This document shows, piece by piece, positions 1 through 11,769 of a stretch of 64,000 bases of DNA; within the stretch, counting starts at the first letter, position 1; every line of letters begins with the position of its first letter. The notes beneath the pieces are model-generated. The model had not been told where the DNA came from and ran no database searches. It saw nothing but the letters and a program-made list of their open reading frames with translations. The position numbers were made by a program, and so were the translations under genes. Origin of the DNA: Zea mays (lineage: Eukaryota > Streptophyta > Magnoliopsida > Poales > Poaceae); contig NC_050098.1 in assembly GCF_902167145.1 (NCBI RefSeq), forward strand, positions 128,910,207-128,974,206. Reading direction: 5' to 3'.

Positions 1-52
1 CATGTTAAAGTAAAAAAATGCTTATGCTCAGGAAGTTGAAAAATGTGAAAAT

Positions 53-955
53 TTGACTAAGGAGCTTAGCATGTGCCATGATTCAATTACCAATCTTAGT
101 AATGAAAATGCTAGTTTAAATGCTAAGATTGATAAATTGAATAAATCAATTTATAGCCTTAGAACTGAAAATGATATTTTAATTTCTAAGGATAAAGATT
201 TAAATGTTTGCAATGATTCTATTTCCTGTCTTAGAGATGAAAATGCCATGCTAAAATCTAAGATAGATGAATTAAATGTTTGCAAACCCTCTACATCTAC
301 TGTCGAACATATTTCTATTTGTACTATATGTAGAGATGTTAATGTTGATGCTATTTATGATCACCTTTCTTTAATTAAACAACAAAATGATCATATAACT
401 CAACTAACTGCTAAAATTAATGAGCATGAGATTGAAAATGAAAAATTTAAATTTGCTAGAAGCATGCTCTATAGTGGGAGACGCCCTGGCATTAAGGATG
501 GCATTGGTTTCCAACAGGGAAGCAATGTAAAACTTAATGCCCCTAAAAGATTGTCTAATTTTGTAAAGGGCAAGGCACCGATGGTTCAGGATAATGAGGG
601 CTATATTTTATATCCTACTAATTATCCTGAGCATAAAATTAGGAGAATTCATGCTAGGAAACCTCATACTATTTCACATCATGCTTTTATGTATAAGAAT
701 GAGGCTTCTAGCTCTAGGCAATCAACTCATGTTAAATTGCCTAAAAAGAAAACTCCTACTGCATCAAATGATCATAATATTTCATTCAAAACTTTTGATG
801 CTTCTTATGTGCTCACTAACAAATCAGGCAAAATAGTTGCCAAATATGTTGGGGGCAAACACAAGGGGTCAAAGACTTGTGTTTGGGTACCCAAGGTGCT
901 TGTTTCTAACGTGAAAGGACCCAAGACTGTTTGGGTACCTAAGAACAAGGCCTAA
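53..955 (+). pseudogene. Copia gag C-terminal region (partial)
   Basis: About 300 open residues, with no usable N-terminus because the gene enters from the left. Residues 1-90 are heptad-rich and probably coiled coil, with repeated LNVC and SISCL-like motifs. A CTIC segment near residue 90 could be a remnant of a metal-binding site. The C-terminal part is basic and holds two WVPK motifs, typical of the gag end that precedes protease in Sireviruses. A TAA at 953 separates it from the protease, which continues in another frame; whether the ancestor used a frameshift here or this is decay cannot be told from one copy. Gag would form the cytoplasmic particle around the RNA. Confidence 0.75.
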
Positions 956-960
956 TTTAT

Positions 961-3799
961 TTTTTAGGTTTATGCATCCGGGGCTCAAGTTGGATAATTG
1001 ATAGCGGATGCACAAACTACATGACAGGGGAGAAAAGAATGTTCTCCTCCTACGAGAAAAATGAAGATCCCCAACGATCTATCACATTCGGGGATGGAAA
1101 TCAAGGTTTGGTCAAAGGACTTGGTAAAATTGCTATATCACCTGACCATTATATTTCCAATGTTTTTCTTGTAGATTCTTTGGATTATAACTTGCTTTTT
1201 GTATCTCAATTATGCAAAATGGGCTACAACTATCTATTTACAGATATAGGTGTTACTGTCTTTAGAAGAAGTGATGATTCAGTAGCATTTAAAGGAGTAT
1301 TAGAGGGTCAGCTATACTTAGTTGATTTTAACAAAGCTGAACTCGATACTTGCTTAATTGCTAAGACTAATATGGGTTGGCTCTGGCATCGTCGTCTAGC
1401 CCATGTTGGGATGAAGAATCTTCACAAGCTTCTAAAGGGAGAGCACATTTTCAGACTAACAAATGTTCATTGAGAAAGATAGGGTTTGTAGCGCATGTCA
1501 AGCAGGAAAGCAAGTTGGCGCTCATCATCCACACAAGAACATAATGACAACGGACAGGCCACTGGAACTACTCCACATGGATCTATTCAGCCTGATAGCT
1601 TACATAAGCATCGGCGGGAGTAAGTACTGTCTAGTAATTGTGGATGACTATTCTCGCTTCACTTAGGTATTCTTTTTACAAGAAAAATCACAAACCCAAG
1701 AGACTTTGAAGGGATTCTTGAGACAGGCTCAAAATGAGTTCGGATTGAGAATAAAAAAGATAAGAATCGACAACGGGACGGAGTTCAAGAACTCACAAAT
1801 AGAAGGATTTCTTGAGGATGAGGGCATCAAGCATGAGTTCTCTTCTCCCTACACACCTCAACAAAATGGTGTAGTGGAGAGGAAGAATAGAACTCTACTG
1901 GACATGGGGAAGACCATGCTTGATGAGTACAAGACTCCAGACCGGTTTTGGGTTGAGGCGATTAACATCGCCTGCTACTACATCAATCGACTCTACCTTC
2001 ACCGAATCCTCAAGAAGACATCTTATGAACTCCTCACCGGTAAAAAGCCCAATGTTTCATATTTTAGAGCCTTTGGTAGCAAATGTTTTATTCTTGTTAA
2101 AAGAGGTAGAAAATCTAAATTTGCTCCTAAGGTTGTAGAAGGTTTTTACTTGGTTATGACTCAAACACAAGGGCATATAGAGTCTTCAACAAATCCATTG
2201 GATTAGTTGAGGTTTCTTGTGACATTGTGTTTGATGAGACTAATGGCTTCCAAGTGGAGCAAGTTGATCTTGATGAGCTAGATGATGAAGAGGCTCCGTG
2301 CGTAGCGTTAAGGAACATGTACATTGGGGATGTGTGTCCTAAGGAATCCGAAGAGCCTACACAAGCACAAGATCAACCGTCATCTTCCAACCAAGCATCC
2401 CCACCAACTCAAGATGAGGATCAGGCTCAAAACAATGAAGATGAAGATCAAGAGGATGAGCCACCTCAAGAGGAGGACAATGATCAAGGGGGATATGAAG
2501 TTGATCAAGACAAGGAAGATGATCAAGAGATTCAGGGTCAAAGATCGCCACACCCAAGAGTCCACCAAGAAATTCAACGAGATCACCCCGTCAACTCCAT
2601 CCTTGGTGATATCCATAAGGGGGTAACTAATAGATCTCGAGTAACTCATTTATGTGAATATTACTCTTTTTTCTCCTCTACTGAGCCATACAGGATAGAA
2701 GATGCACTAAGAGATTTGGACTGGTGCTGGCCATGCAAGAGGAGCTCAACAACTTCATGAGGAATGAGGCATGGCATCTAGTTCCATGTCCTAATCAAAA
2801 TGTTGTAGGTACCAAATGGGTATTCCGCAACAAGCAAGATGAGCATGGTGTGGTGACAAGGAACAAAGCCTGACTTGTGGCCAAAGGTTATTCACAAGTC
2901 GAAGGTTTGGACTTTGGTGAAACTTATGCACCTGTAGCTAGGCTTGAGTCAATTCGTATATTACTTGCCTATGCTACTTACCATGGCTTCAAGCTTTATC
3001 AAATGGACGTGAAGAGTGCCTTCCTCAATGGACCAATCAAGGAAGAGATCTACGTTGAGCAACCTCCTGGATTTGAAGATAATGAGTACCCTGACCATGT
3101 GCATAAACTCACAAAGGCGCTTTATGGGCTCAAGCAAGCCCCAAGAGCATGGTATGAATGCCTGCGAGGTTTCCTTATCACTAATGGCTTCAAAGTCGGT
3201 AAAGCCGATCCTACTCTCTTTACTAAAATCATTGCAAAAGATTTGTTTGTATGCCAAATTTATGTTGATGATATCATATTTGGGTCTACTAACAAATCTA
3301 CTTGTGAAGAGTTTAGTAGGATCATGATTTAGAAATTCGAGATGTCTATGATGGGGGAGTAAAAGTATTTCCTAGGATTTCAAGTCAAGCAACTCCAAGA
3401 TGGCACCTTCATCTGCCAAACAAAGTACATTCAAGACATATTTAACAAGTTTGGAATGAAGGATGCCAAGCCCATCAAGACACCCATGGGAACAAATGGG
3501 CATCTCGACCTCGACATGGGAGGTAAATCCGTAGATCAAAAGGTATATCGGTCGATGATAGGATCTTTACTCTATTTATGTGCATCTCGACCGGATATTA
3601 TGCTTTTCGTATGCATGTGCAAGGTTCGAAGCCGATCCTAAGGAAGTTCACCTTAGGGCCGTGAAAAGAATCATGAGATATTTAGTTTATACTCCAAAGT
3701 TTGGACTTTGGTACCCCAAGGGATCCACTTTTGATTTAATAGGATATTCAGATGCTGATTGGGCAGGGTGTAAAATTGATAGAAAGAGCACATCAGGGG
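961..3799 (+). pseudogene. Copia pol polyprotein remnant (PR, IN, RT, partial RNase H)
   Basis: Protease: WIIDSG near 985-1020. Integrase: a GAG_pre-integrase segment with WHRRLAHVGMKNL near 1380 and a CSACQAGK zinc motif near 1490, then the catalytic core with D (HMDLF), D (IRIDNGTEF, about 1765) and E (VVERKNRTL, about 1880). [14 protein letters not shown] near 2925, [10 protein letters not shown] near 3005, and the catalytic YVDDI near 3262. RNase H: GYSDADWAGC near 3750. Breaks include a frameshift near 1470, a Trp-to-stop at 1665, frameshifts around 2150-2220 and 2760-2870, stops near 3330 and 3360, and a frame change near 3620. The enzyme set would copy and integrate the element; this copy cannot. 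Confidence 0.88.
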
Positions 3800-3865
3800 T
3801 TTAGGTATATCTTTAGTCTGAATCCTGTAGTGAAAGTTGTTTTAGGTATATCTTCAGTCTGAATC
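3800..3865. other. Recombination junction with templated 25-bp duplication
   Basis: Copia sequence ends at about 3799. The next 25 bases (3800-3824) are a near-copy (24 of 25) of 3841-3865, which lies inside the adjacent minus-strand gypsy RT. In the gypsy reading direction the RT reads normally to TTFTTGF and then repeats part of itself instead of continuing. The pattern is filler DNA copied from a nearby template during end-joining repair. Confidence 0.7.
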
Positions 3866-4219
3866 TTCAACTGATGATAGCCTGATCTTAGATCTATCTT
3901 TGAGAATATTGTAGCTCCTCTCATCTGATCAAACAAATCTTTAATCCGAGGTAACGAGTACTTATTCTTAATCGTTACTTCATTAAAACTTCTATAGTCC
4001 ACACACATTCTTCTTGAACCATCTTTCTTGTTCACGAATAGAACTGGGGCTAAAAGGGAAATAGCGTTAACCTTTTCCCATTATTTATTTGGTGGTTGAA
4101 TACCCAACACAAATATTGGACTGACTAGTTTTCTCTAGATTATATGTTCTACAGGTGCATAAAGGTTCAATACAAACCAATAAAAGATTGAAGTTAGGGT
4201 TCAAATTCAAAGGAGCAAA

Positions 4220-4620
4220 GAAACCGAGTGTGCTCTAGTCTGGCGCACCAGACTGTCCGGTGCACCAGGACTGTGCAGAGTCCAAACTGCCACTCTCGGG
4301 TTTCTTCTGGCGCTCTCTGCTATAATTCACCAGATTGTCCGGTGTGACAGCGGAGCAACGGCTACTTCGTGCAACGGTCGACTGCAAAAGCTGAATAACA
4401 GAGGAACAGTGGGCAACATTGCGCGGCAGAGTCAGAGCGCAGAGTTAGAGGTGCACCGGACAGTGAACAGTGCCTGTCCGGTGTGGCACCGGACTGTCTG
4501 GTGCCGTAAGAAGACAAAGCCTCCAACGGTTGACAACTCCCGAACCCTAACGGTTGGGTGACGTGGCTGGCGCACCGGACAGTGTCCGGTGGCGCATCGG
4601 ACTGTCCGGTGCGCCCATCA
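4220..4620 (+). repeat. Short palindromic motif array (CACCGGACAGTCCGGTGC-like) in LTR U3
   Basis: Variants of CACCGGACTGTCCGGTGC recur at about 4235-4270, 4330-4345, 4450-4505 and 4568-4612. Each copy is a near-palindrome. A clustered array upstream of the TATA box is typical of plant LTR enhancer regions; no binding protein can be named. Confidence 0.6.
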
Positions 4621-4659
4621 ACAGCAGCCATCCCCAACGGCTTGTTGGTGGTTGAGGGC

Positions 4660-4667
4660 TATAAATA
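4660..4667 (+). promoter_or_regulatory. TATA box of the solo LTR
   Basis: TATAAATA in the context GGGCTATAAATACCCCC, at the usual place between the repeat-rich U3 part and the R region. It sets the LTR orientation as plus. Confidence 0.6.
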
Positions 4668-7156
4668 CCCCCAACCACCACCACTCCAGGCATCCAAGAT
4701 TTTTGAGTATCACATTCATTACAAGGGCTCTAGCATTCACTCCTAGACATAATTCAAAAGATCAAAGCCTCTCCAAGTTTCCAATTCATCTCAAACACTT
4801 AGTGACTTGTGAGAGAGAGATTTTGTGTTCTTTTGAGCTCTTGCCTCTTGGATTGCCTTTTTGCTTTCTCATTTCTTTTCTCAAGTGATTTGTAATCGAA
4901 GCAAGAGATACCTAAGTGTGTGGTGGTCCTTGCGGGGTCTAAGTGACCCGGAAGATTAAGGAAAGGCTCACTCGGTCTAAGTGACCATTTGAGAGATGGA
5001 AAGGGTTGAAAAAGACTCGGTCTTTGTGACCACCTCAACGGGGACTAGGTTCTTTAGAACCGAACCTCGATAAAATAAATCACCATGTTCATCCGCTTTA
5101 TTTCTTGGTTGATTTGTTTTCCCCTCTCTTTCAGACTCGGATTCATTTCTAACGCTAACCCCGGCTTGTAGTGTGTGCTTAAGTCTATAATTTTCAGATT
5201 CCGCCTATTCACCCCCTCTAGGCGACTTTCAGGTGCTCCCCATGATGATGAACTGGGGCGAATAAAACCTTTTTCTAATAATTCTTCTATTTGTTTCTTC
5301 AGTTCAATTAGATCTTTGACATCCATTCGATAAGCTCTTTTTGAAATTGGTGCAGTTCCGGGTAATAGTTCAATAGAAAACTCTATATCACGATTAGGTG
5401 GCATACCTAGTAATTCCTCCGGAAATACGTCTGGGTATTCGCACACTATCCTGATGTGTTCCAAAGATTTCTCTTCCATCTGATTTACCATTGTCTTTGC
5501 TGTGGCTGTCATACTGACATTGACTTCAATTATTTCTCCTTGTGGACTGGTTAATGTAACCATCCTCTTAGCACAAGATATCACTCCATCATACTTGGTC
5601 AAGTAGTCTATTCCAAGTATCACATCGATTCCACTTGGTTCCAAAATTATCAGCTCTACTAGAAGTCTTAGGCCTCTAATTTCAATCTTAGTTTGAGGGC
5701 ATGAGTGAGTGGCTCCAAGTTCACCTCCTAGTGATCGAATTAATAGTTTCTTCTTCAAGGGATAGTTTGGTATATTATGTTTTTCCACGAATGACTTTGT
5801 TACGAAGGAATGAGATGCTCCAGAATCAAATAAAACTGATGCATGTATGGAGTTAATAAGAAACATACCATACACCACGTCGGCATCCTCAGGAACTGAT
5901 TCCGCTGTCACATGGTTGACTCTTCCTCTACTCTGGTTTTGCAGAGTCTTGTTCTGTCCAGATCCATGAGCAGGTGTGTTCTGGTCATTCCTCTGGTTGT
6001 TGTTCTTCTGGGGTGTCTGTGGGTTAAGCCTGGGGCAGTTGTTGGCACAGTGGCCAAGTTCGCCACACTTGAAACAACCATTGGGTTGAACCGGGGTAGT
6101 TGCATTGTTGTTCTTGGCCAGTGTGCTCACGACGATTCCTTGATGATTCTGCTGTTGGACACTAGACCTTTGACCGGTCTGAGTGTTGCTTCTCTGCTGG
6201 TTCTGGTATTGATTGTTCCTCTAATTTTGTTGTCCAGAACGCTGTGCTTGATAGTTGTTGTTCCCACTCTAGTTTCTGGAGCGGAACTGAGAACCTTGGG
6301 AGTTGTTTTGCTGCGTATTTCTGCTGGTCTGTCCTTGGTACTTCCTCTTGTGATCGGACAATTCTTTCCTTTTGTTTTCAAGGCCAATTGCCTTGTTCAG
6401 CAAAGTCTGGAAATTGGGGAAACTGTGGCTCTGTAGCTGGTAGTTCAATGGTTCAATCAAGCCTTCCAAGAAACGTTCTTGGCATTTCTCATCGGTGTCC
6501 ACTTCCTCTAGGGCGTAACGTGAAAGCTGGGTGAAGCGATCACGATACTCACTGACGGTCATGTTCGCTTGAGTGAGGGAAAGGAACTCCTTCTTCTTAA
6601 ACTTCATAATTCCCGAGGGAATATGATGAGCATGTAAGTTCACTTGGAACTCCTACCAGGTTATGGCATCAGCATTGGCGTGTGCCGCTGTGAAGGCATC
6701 CCACTAATCGGATGCGACTCCTTCGAGTCTTCCCGAGGCGTACAAGACCTTCTCTCGGTCTTTGCACTGGGTGATGTCTAACTTCTTTCCAATGACCTTA
6801 AGCCAGTCACCGGCATCCAAAGGGTCTACTGCGTGAGAGAAAGCAGGCGGGTGATGACTCATGAAGTCTCGATGCTTGTCTCTAGCTTGGGGTGCGTGCT
6901 GTTGTTGTTGTTGGTACTGCTGGTTTTGCTGATTCTGCTGAATCTGTTGTACCGAGGCTGTAAGTCCTTGCATAAGTTGCATCTGCGCTGCGATGAACTG
7001 ATCCATTGTGAGATTGGGTGGTGGTGGTGGCAACTGCTGACCACGCTGGTTCTGGTGATTATTGGGACCTGATCGAGTGTTCACCATCTGTTTGGTTAGA
7101 AAGTGCACTCCCGGTGTAAGTGAGGAGTAGAGAAGATTCTAAGGGGAATAGCTTAT

Positions 7157-7826
7157 TGTTGGGGACTTGTTCTCAAATGCTATTAGTTAAGAACAAGGCA
7201 ACACAAAATGTTAAAGGTTAATGCCCTTCGTCCTTCGAAGCATTATCTCCCTTAGGATATAATGATCTTCAGACGAAGGCCTTGAAGGACGAACCTTCAT
7301 CATCGTAGTATATGTTAATGAAAGAAGAAGCATATGAAATATAAGAGAGAACACGAATAATCATATGACATCTTTCATATTTCTTTATTATATCATCATG
7401 AATAAATATAGACAATATTGAATTACGTTCATACCTTCAGCTTGACAGAAGGCAAAAAGTCTAAGCGTGACGCACGAGCGAATACAAGTCAGTGTGAACA
7501 GTACGAGAGTATTGTTCATCTATTTATAGGCACAGGGCGTAGCCTGTGTGAAATTACATTCATGCCCTTCATATTTACTATTGACCTAAGGACAATCTAT
7601 CGAGGACTAGATAGCCTTTTCCTCCTTAAGTCGGTTTCTTTTTCTGCTACTGAGCCAAAGCTCCCTTGCGCGTAGCTTCGGAGCTGGTTCAACCTTCGTC
7701 CCGACCCTACTTTCCATATTGTATGCAACTTCATTCTAAGTCTGAAGGTTCCTGTACATATATTACACTTGGGAAACATTGTTAATCATGTTTTTGAGGA
7801 CCTTCGGAAGACGAAGGCCCCCAACA
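7157..7826 (-). repeat. 3' LTR of D2
   Basis: 670 bp, TGTTGGGG at the left end and CCCCCAACA at the right end as read on the plus strand. The polypurine tract lies just right of it, at about 7827-7840, reading GTGAGGGGCTAC on the minus strand. A TATA box (CTATAAATAG on the minus strand) lies near 7531-7540 and is followed in the direction of transcription by an imperfect hairpin. Confidence 0.92.
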
Positions 7827-7980
7827 GTAGCCCCTCACAGTATTAATTTGTTATAACAACGAATTCAGACTGCGACGTGAACGAAGGCCTTAAGCCGAAG
7901 GTCCAAAAAAACACCTTCCCTTTGCTAGAATAGCAACAATCAATGACAGACGGGGCCCTTCAAGTTGCAGCATACTGGGC

Positions 7981-7990
7981 GTATAAATAT
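7981..7990 (+). promoter_or_regulatory. TATA box of the antisense gene (D2)
   Basis: GTATAAATAT, about 140 bp before the start of the antisense reading frame. The same box is at the same place in D1 (30766-30775) and D3 (49405-49414), preceded in all three by a conserved GCTATTCTAGCAAA-like block. It points away from the LTR promoter. Confidence 0.7.
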
Positions 7991-8124
7991 GAACCCACAC
8001 CGGCAGCATTTGATACGCCGTTTCTACCATTTGCATTATTTTCTCAAACTTTTAGTTCTTGCTCACTAGCTCTCGCCAGATTTTCAAGCTTTTTAAGCTT
8101 TGGTTTAAAGACGTGTTTGCACCA

Positions 8125-11100
8125 TGTCTGGGGAAAAATGACTGAGGAGATGAAGCTGACTGAGGAGACGAAGCTATTTGAAGAAAAGAAGGTTGCAGAT
8201 CCTTTTATCACAGGATTTTTTGAGTCTATGTCAAAAACGAACACAGAGAAGATTACTAAAGAGATACTAGAGGGTTTGTCTGAAGATACTGATGATAGTG
8301 ATAGTTACGATGCAGAGAGTAGAGATGAAGATTCTGAAGATCGGCCCTGGCGACCGAGCCATGCTGTCTTCGGCAAATCAACTATTAAACAGAGTCATAT
8401 TGACAATATGAGAGGAAGGTACTTTCGTGACATGTCTATCGTGAGGGTTAGAGGAGACAACATCGTCCCTGCTCCTGAAGAGAATGAAGTTGTAATCTAC
8501 CGAAGCTTTTTGAAGGCTGGCCTTCGGTTCCCTTTAAGCAAGTTTGTGGTTGAAGTGCTGAAGATATACCAGATTTTCCTTCATCAAATCACCCCCGAAG
8601 CTATAATTAGGATGGGGATTTTTGTATGGGCTGTAAGGAGTCAAGGGCTGGAGCCGAGCGCGAAGTGCTTATGCAGCATGCACGAGCTTTTGTATGAGAC
8701 GAAGGCTACTCGCAAAGAACAGTACCATAACAACTTTGGTTGTTATGGATTTATTGCTCGCCCCAATGCAAGCCACCTAGTGCCAACATTCCGGAAAAGG
8801 TGGCCTGGAGCCTGGATGGAGGAGTGGTTTTACGTTAAAAATGATTTAAAGAAAAGAGAAGATATCAAGGAAGTTATCCAGCGCCCCATCTGGTCCCGCT
8901 TCGGCCTCCGAAGGCTGAAGGTGAATATTGATAGCGGCATTGAATAGTGTCAGAAGGCCTTTAGCACTGTGTGCTCCTTTATTGGCACGAGGGATTTAAT
9001 TCAAGAGCACATAGCCTTCAGGGTATGGCCACTTGTGGAGAGCTGGGATATGCTGAAGGAAACCACCGCCGACTCCAGTGAGGGGGTCTGGTCCGATTGA
9101 AGTATACCTTCAGATTTAGGGAGAAGTTTGATGAGCCAAACGAAGACTGGCTGAAGTGCATTGAAGCTACCAGCGATGAGCTACTTGGGGCCTACTCCAA
9201 AGCCGAAGACAATGATTTGTCCGCAACTTTCGGGGGTCGGGGCAAGAAAAGATTGAACAGAGTATTTGATGCTATTGGCTTCGTATACCCTGATTACCAT
9301 TACCCACTACGGGGGCAAGAGAAAAAGAGAAAGGCTGTCGCTTCGGCCATTGCAGCTGAGCCGAAGGGCAAAAAGATGAAGTTCTAACCCACCGGTCGCG
9401 TTACATTGAACCGGCTGTGGTGCCTGAATTTGGCGTAGAGCCCTCTTCAGCAGCCGAAGCAAAACAAACTGCTCCGATTGTGCAGAGCGATGAAGAGCCG
9501 ACTATAGTGCCGAAGGTGCCTACAGTTGGGCCAACCATATCTAAAGATGATAAGGCCGAAGAGCCACAGGCGGAAGAAACAAAGAAAATGCCAGAAATTC
9601 TAAGCCCTTCAACAGAGGCAAAACTGCCGAAGGTGCAAAAAACTTCTGTCGTAACTCCTAAGAGGAGGAGAATGGCCAGTGTGCTGGACGCTGTGCTAGA
9701 GACTACAAAGGCCTTGAGCCCCTCTCCTTCAAAGAAAATTGCTGAAGTTGCCAAAGCGCAAACTGAAGCCAAAGCTAGGCAAGCCGAAGCCGAAGCTGGG
9801 CAAGCCGAAGCCAAAACTGGGCAAGCCGAAGCCGAAACTGGGCCCTCAATGCCCAGCGAGCTGAAGGCTGTCACATTTGAAGTCCAAGCTGATCAGCAAA
9901 CCTCGGACACCATTATGGCAGAAAGGGCAAAATCTCCTACCTCTGAAGCGCCGGCCGAAGCTACTGATTATATTTATCGACATGCTTTGGGGAAGAAATT
10001 GTCTGAAGATGAAATCGCGGAAGCAAGGCATTATGCTCAAAAACTGAAATATCTGAAAGGAGCTTTAGTGTTTAATGGCAGTAATGAAGATGATTTCCTG
10101 TACTGTCTCCCGGACAATAAAGAAATATCTGTTTGCCGGGAGATAGCTAAGAGTATGGTATTCCTGAAGCTAGAAGATGGCCTATCGATTTTGTCGAAGG
10201 ATGATCTTGCTGACAGCCTAGCATACAAAAGTATAAAGGTATAAAAGTTAACTTTGAAGTTGGAAACCAATGTATTTCATTGTCATAATCAACTCTTTCT
10301 TCTTTTTTACAGGGCTTGATTCTTAGTAATGCCTTGAGGGCACAAAAAGAATACTAAAGACGAGAGCTGTACAATGGCTCTAAACAACCTTCGGTCCGAG
10401 GTGATTGAACTAAGAAACGAAGGTCTAGAGAAAGATAAAATTTTTGATTTCATTAGTAAACAAAGTAAAGGAAGACGAAGCTAATTATAAAACTCAGGCT
10501 GAAGCCCAAAAAACCGAAATTGAAGACCTTCGGAGACAGCTGGCCGAAGCTAAAGAGAACTGCGCGCTTGCACAGGCTAATCAAGAAATCAGCGAATATT
10601 GGAAAAATTATCTAGAGAAAAATGTTAAAGAACTTCGTGAATCCAAGGAAAGGTGCTTCGAGAAATCCTTGGGTTGTGTGAAGAAATTGAAAACTAGCTT
10701 CACCAAAGTGGGCGCTCACTTTGCTGAAGAAAACTTCATACGAGGCGACCCCGAAGGCGTTATTGAATGGATAAGTGGAGAAGCCGAAGCCTTCAAAGAA
10801 ATTTTGAGTGATCGCGGGGATATTTGCGCATTTTCCGGTGTGCGGGGAATTTCAGCCATCTTGGAGAAGGCCGGATGTGATCACATTAAAGCCATAGCCC
10901 AGGCCGAAGCTGCCTTCTCCGTAGACGATACGAAGGATCCTTCGGCTGAAGCAACCTTGATGGGAGGAAAATTTTACAATGATGTCTGGGTTAATGGTGG
11001 CCGAGAGATGGCCCATGAGATTATAAAAAAGAGTGAAAAAGACACACATGATGCCCGAGCAGAAGCAAGACAGGCTGAAGACGCTGCAGAACGCGAAAGG

Positions 11101-11334
11101 TGTATATGTATTATTTTTTGGTTTTTTAGCTTCGGTACTTGCTTTGTGGCTTCGAACTAATCAATTTTTCCTACTTCAGCTAAACTATCTCTGCCACCGG
11201 AACCGTACGATCCCCTAGCTGATCCAGAAATGAAGGAAGCGCTGGACATCATAAACATGGCTGAATCCATTGTCGACGAAGTCGTCAACAAATTACTGAA
11301 CGAAGTTGCAGAGAAAGTCCTTAAAGAGGAATAG
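8125..11334 (+). pseudogene. D-family antisense gene, broken copy (PF04195-like, coiled coil)
   Basis: Plus-strand gene inside a minus-strand element, homologous along its length to the open copy in D1. The start homologous to D1's ATG is the ATG at 8125, but a frameshift follows at once and the matching frame picks up at 8138 (MTEEMK). The PF04195-like segment (YRSFLKAGLRFPLSKFVVEV) is at about 8500-8640. Breaks: stop at 8945, stop before 9097, frameshift near 9390, and stop/frameshift near 10350. Intron 1 is probably 10239-10312 (74 nt, GT to a pyrimidine-rich TTTTTTACAG). Intron 2 is probably 11108-11179 (72 nt). The last exon, 11180-11334, ends KVLKEE-stop. A run of AEAGQAEAKTGQAEAE repeats near 9775-9840 shows local expansion. 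Confidence 0.82.
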
Positions 11335-11769
11335 GTTTTATTGTAATAATAGCTGGAACGTATGGAATAATTTAAGTAAGATTAAGCTTCTATTGTAATA
11401 GAACTATGTGACATTTGATGTATGTAACATTGAATCAAATATGTAAATTATTGTAATTTATTTCTTTACGATGCATGAAAGTTACACACATACCGTTTTT
11501 GAGCCTTCGGCGAAAAAACACCTTCCCTTCTTTTCATGCTTCGTAAAGAAAGAAATCCCTTCTTGTGACAAGGCTAATAAAACTGTATTTCCCGAAGCTT
11601 ACTTCGTGCCTTAGCACATTTTCATTTTGACAAAGCATGTGCCGAAGATTGGCTTTGTATTCGATTCTTGTGTCGTTGATGCAATATGATGTATGATGTA
11701 ATGTTATGCAGAATGATGTGATGATATGATGCAAAATGATGAAGATGCCGAAGACACACACCCACACGC

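Larger units (their letters stand above)
1..3799 (+). mobile_element. Ty1/copia (Sirevirus-type) retrotransposon fragment, internal region only
   Basis: Domains run gag C-terminal region, protease, integrase, reverse transcriptase, RNase H, which is the copia order (integrase before RT). The long coiled-coil, Lys/Asn-rich gag tail and the GSSWIIDSGCTNYMTGE protease resemble the Opie/Ji/PREM-2 Sireviruses of maize; that assignment is from memory. No LTR, primer-binding site or polypurine tract is present. The left end runs off the window and the right end stops inside RNase H, after GRKSTSG-type residues, at a recombination junction near 3799. Several frameshifts and stops show it is long dead. 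Confidence 0.9.
4051..5231 (+). mobile_element. Solo LTR, Sirevirus (Ji/PREM-2/Opie-like)
   Basis: An 1,181-bp block interrupts the gypsy RT exactly between GAP and VLF codons. Its start (AAAGGGAAATAGCGTTAACC) and its end (CACCCCCTCTAGGCGACTTTCA, with the terminal CA) match my memory of maize Sirevirus LTR ends. The first bases are eroded: the expected TGTTGG is missing. A 5-bp target duplication is still visible as GGGGC (4046-4050) and GGTGC (5232-5236), four of five matching. The middle holds many copies of an ACCGGACAGTCCGGTG-like motif. No internal domain, so it formed by LTR-LTR recombination. Confidence 0.8.
3825..7087 (-). pseudogene. Gypsy gag-pol remnant (gag, zinc knuckle, PR, partial RT), split by a solo LTR
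   Basis: The start is taken at the ATG at 7087 (MVNTRSGPNN), the conserved gag start of this lineage. Gag has a Gln-rich stretch and then the retrotrans_gag core (DWLKVIGKKLDITQC, KKKEFLSLTQ). A CCHC knuckle, CFKCGELGHCANNC, lies near 6070. Aspartic protease VLFDSGASHSF is near 5825. RT begins at RAYRMDVKDL and reaches GFIRPSSSSWGAP at 5237; it resumes beyond the solo LTR at 4050 with [18 protein letters not shown] and ends near SGYHQLKI. In-frame stops occur near 6700 (Trp codon), 6655 (Gln codon), 6267 and 6222, all apparently transitions. Truncated and non-functional. Confidence 0.87.
3825..7156 (-). mobile_element. Tekay-like Ty3/gypsy element B, 3'-truncated body
   Basis: Reading leftward: a short piece of leader (7156-7088), gag, zinc knuckle, protease and the start of RT, then truncation at the copia junction. 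The leader continues beyond D2 at 14664. Gag and leader resemble element T (31800-52138), so both probably belong to the Tekay/Del chromovirus lineage, but B's integrase and any chromodomain are missing. A solo Sirevirus LTR sits in RT at 4051-5231. Confidence 0.85.

Noticed and set aside
2324..2649. Alternative frames over the acidic region of copia pol
   Set aside because: Shadows of the Glu/Asp/Gln-rich linker between integrase and RT.
4046..5236. Solo Sirevirus LTR first read as a Mutator-type insertion with a 9-bp duplicate
   Set aside because: The ends are not inverted repeats, while LTR end sequences and a 5-bp duplicate fit a solo LTR better.
5912..6534. Plus-strand frames opposite the B gag
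   Set aside because: Reverse complement of a Gln/Asn-rich gag; Leu/Val-rich shadow, no domain.
7418..7675. Recurring 60-85 codon frames in D-family LTRs
   Set aside because: They recur only because the LTR does; frames differ between copies and cross the TATA and hairpin.
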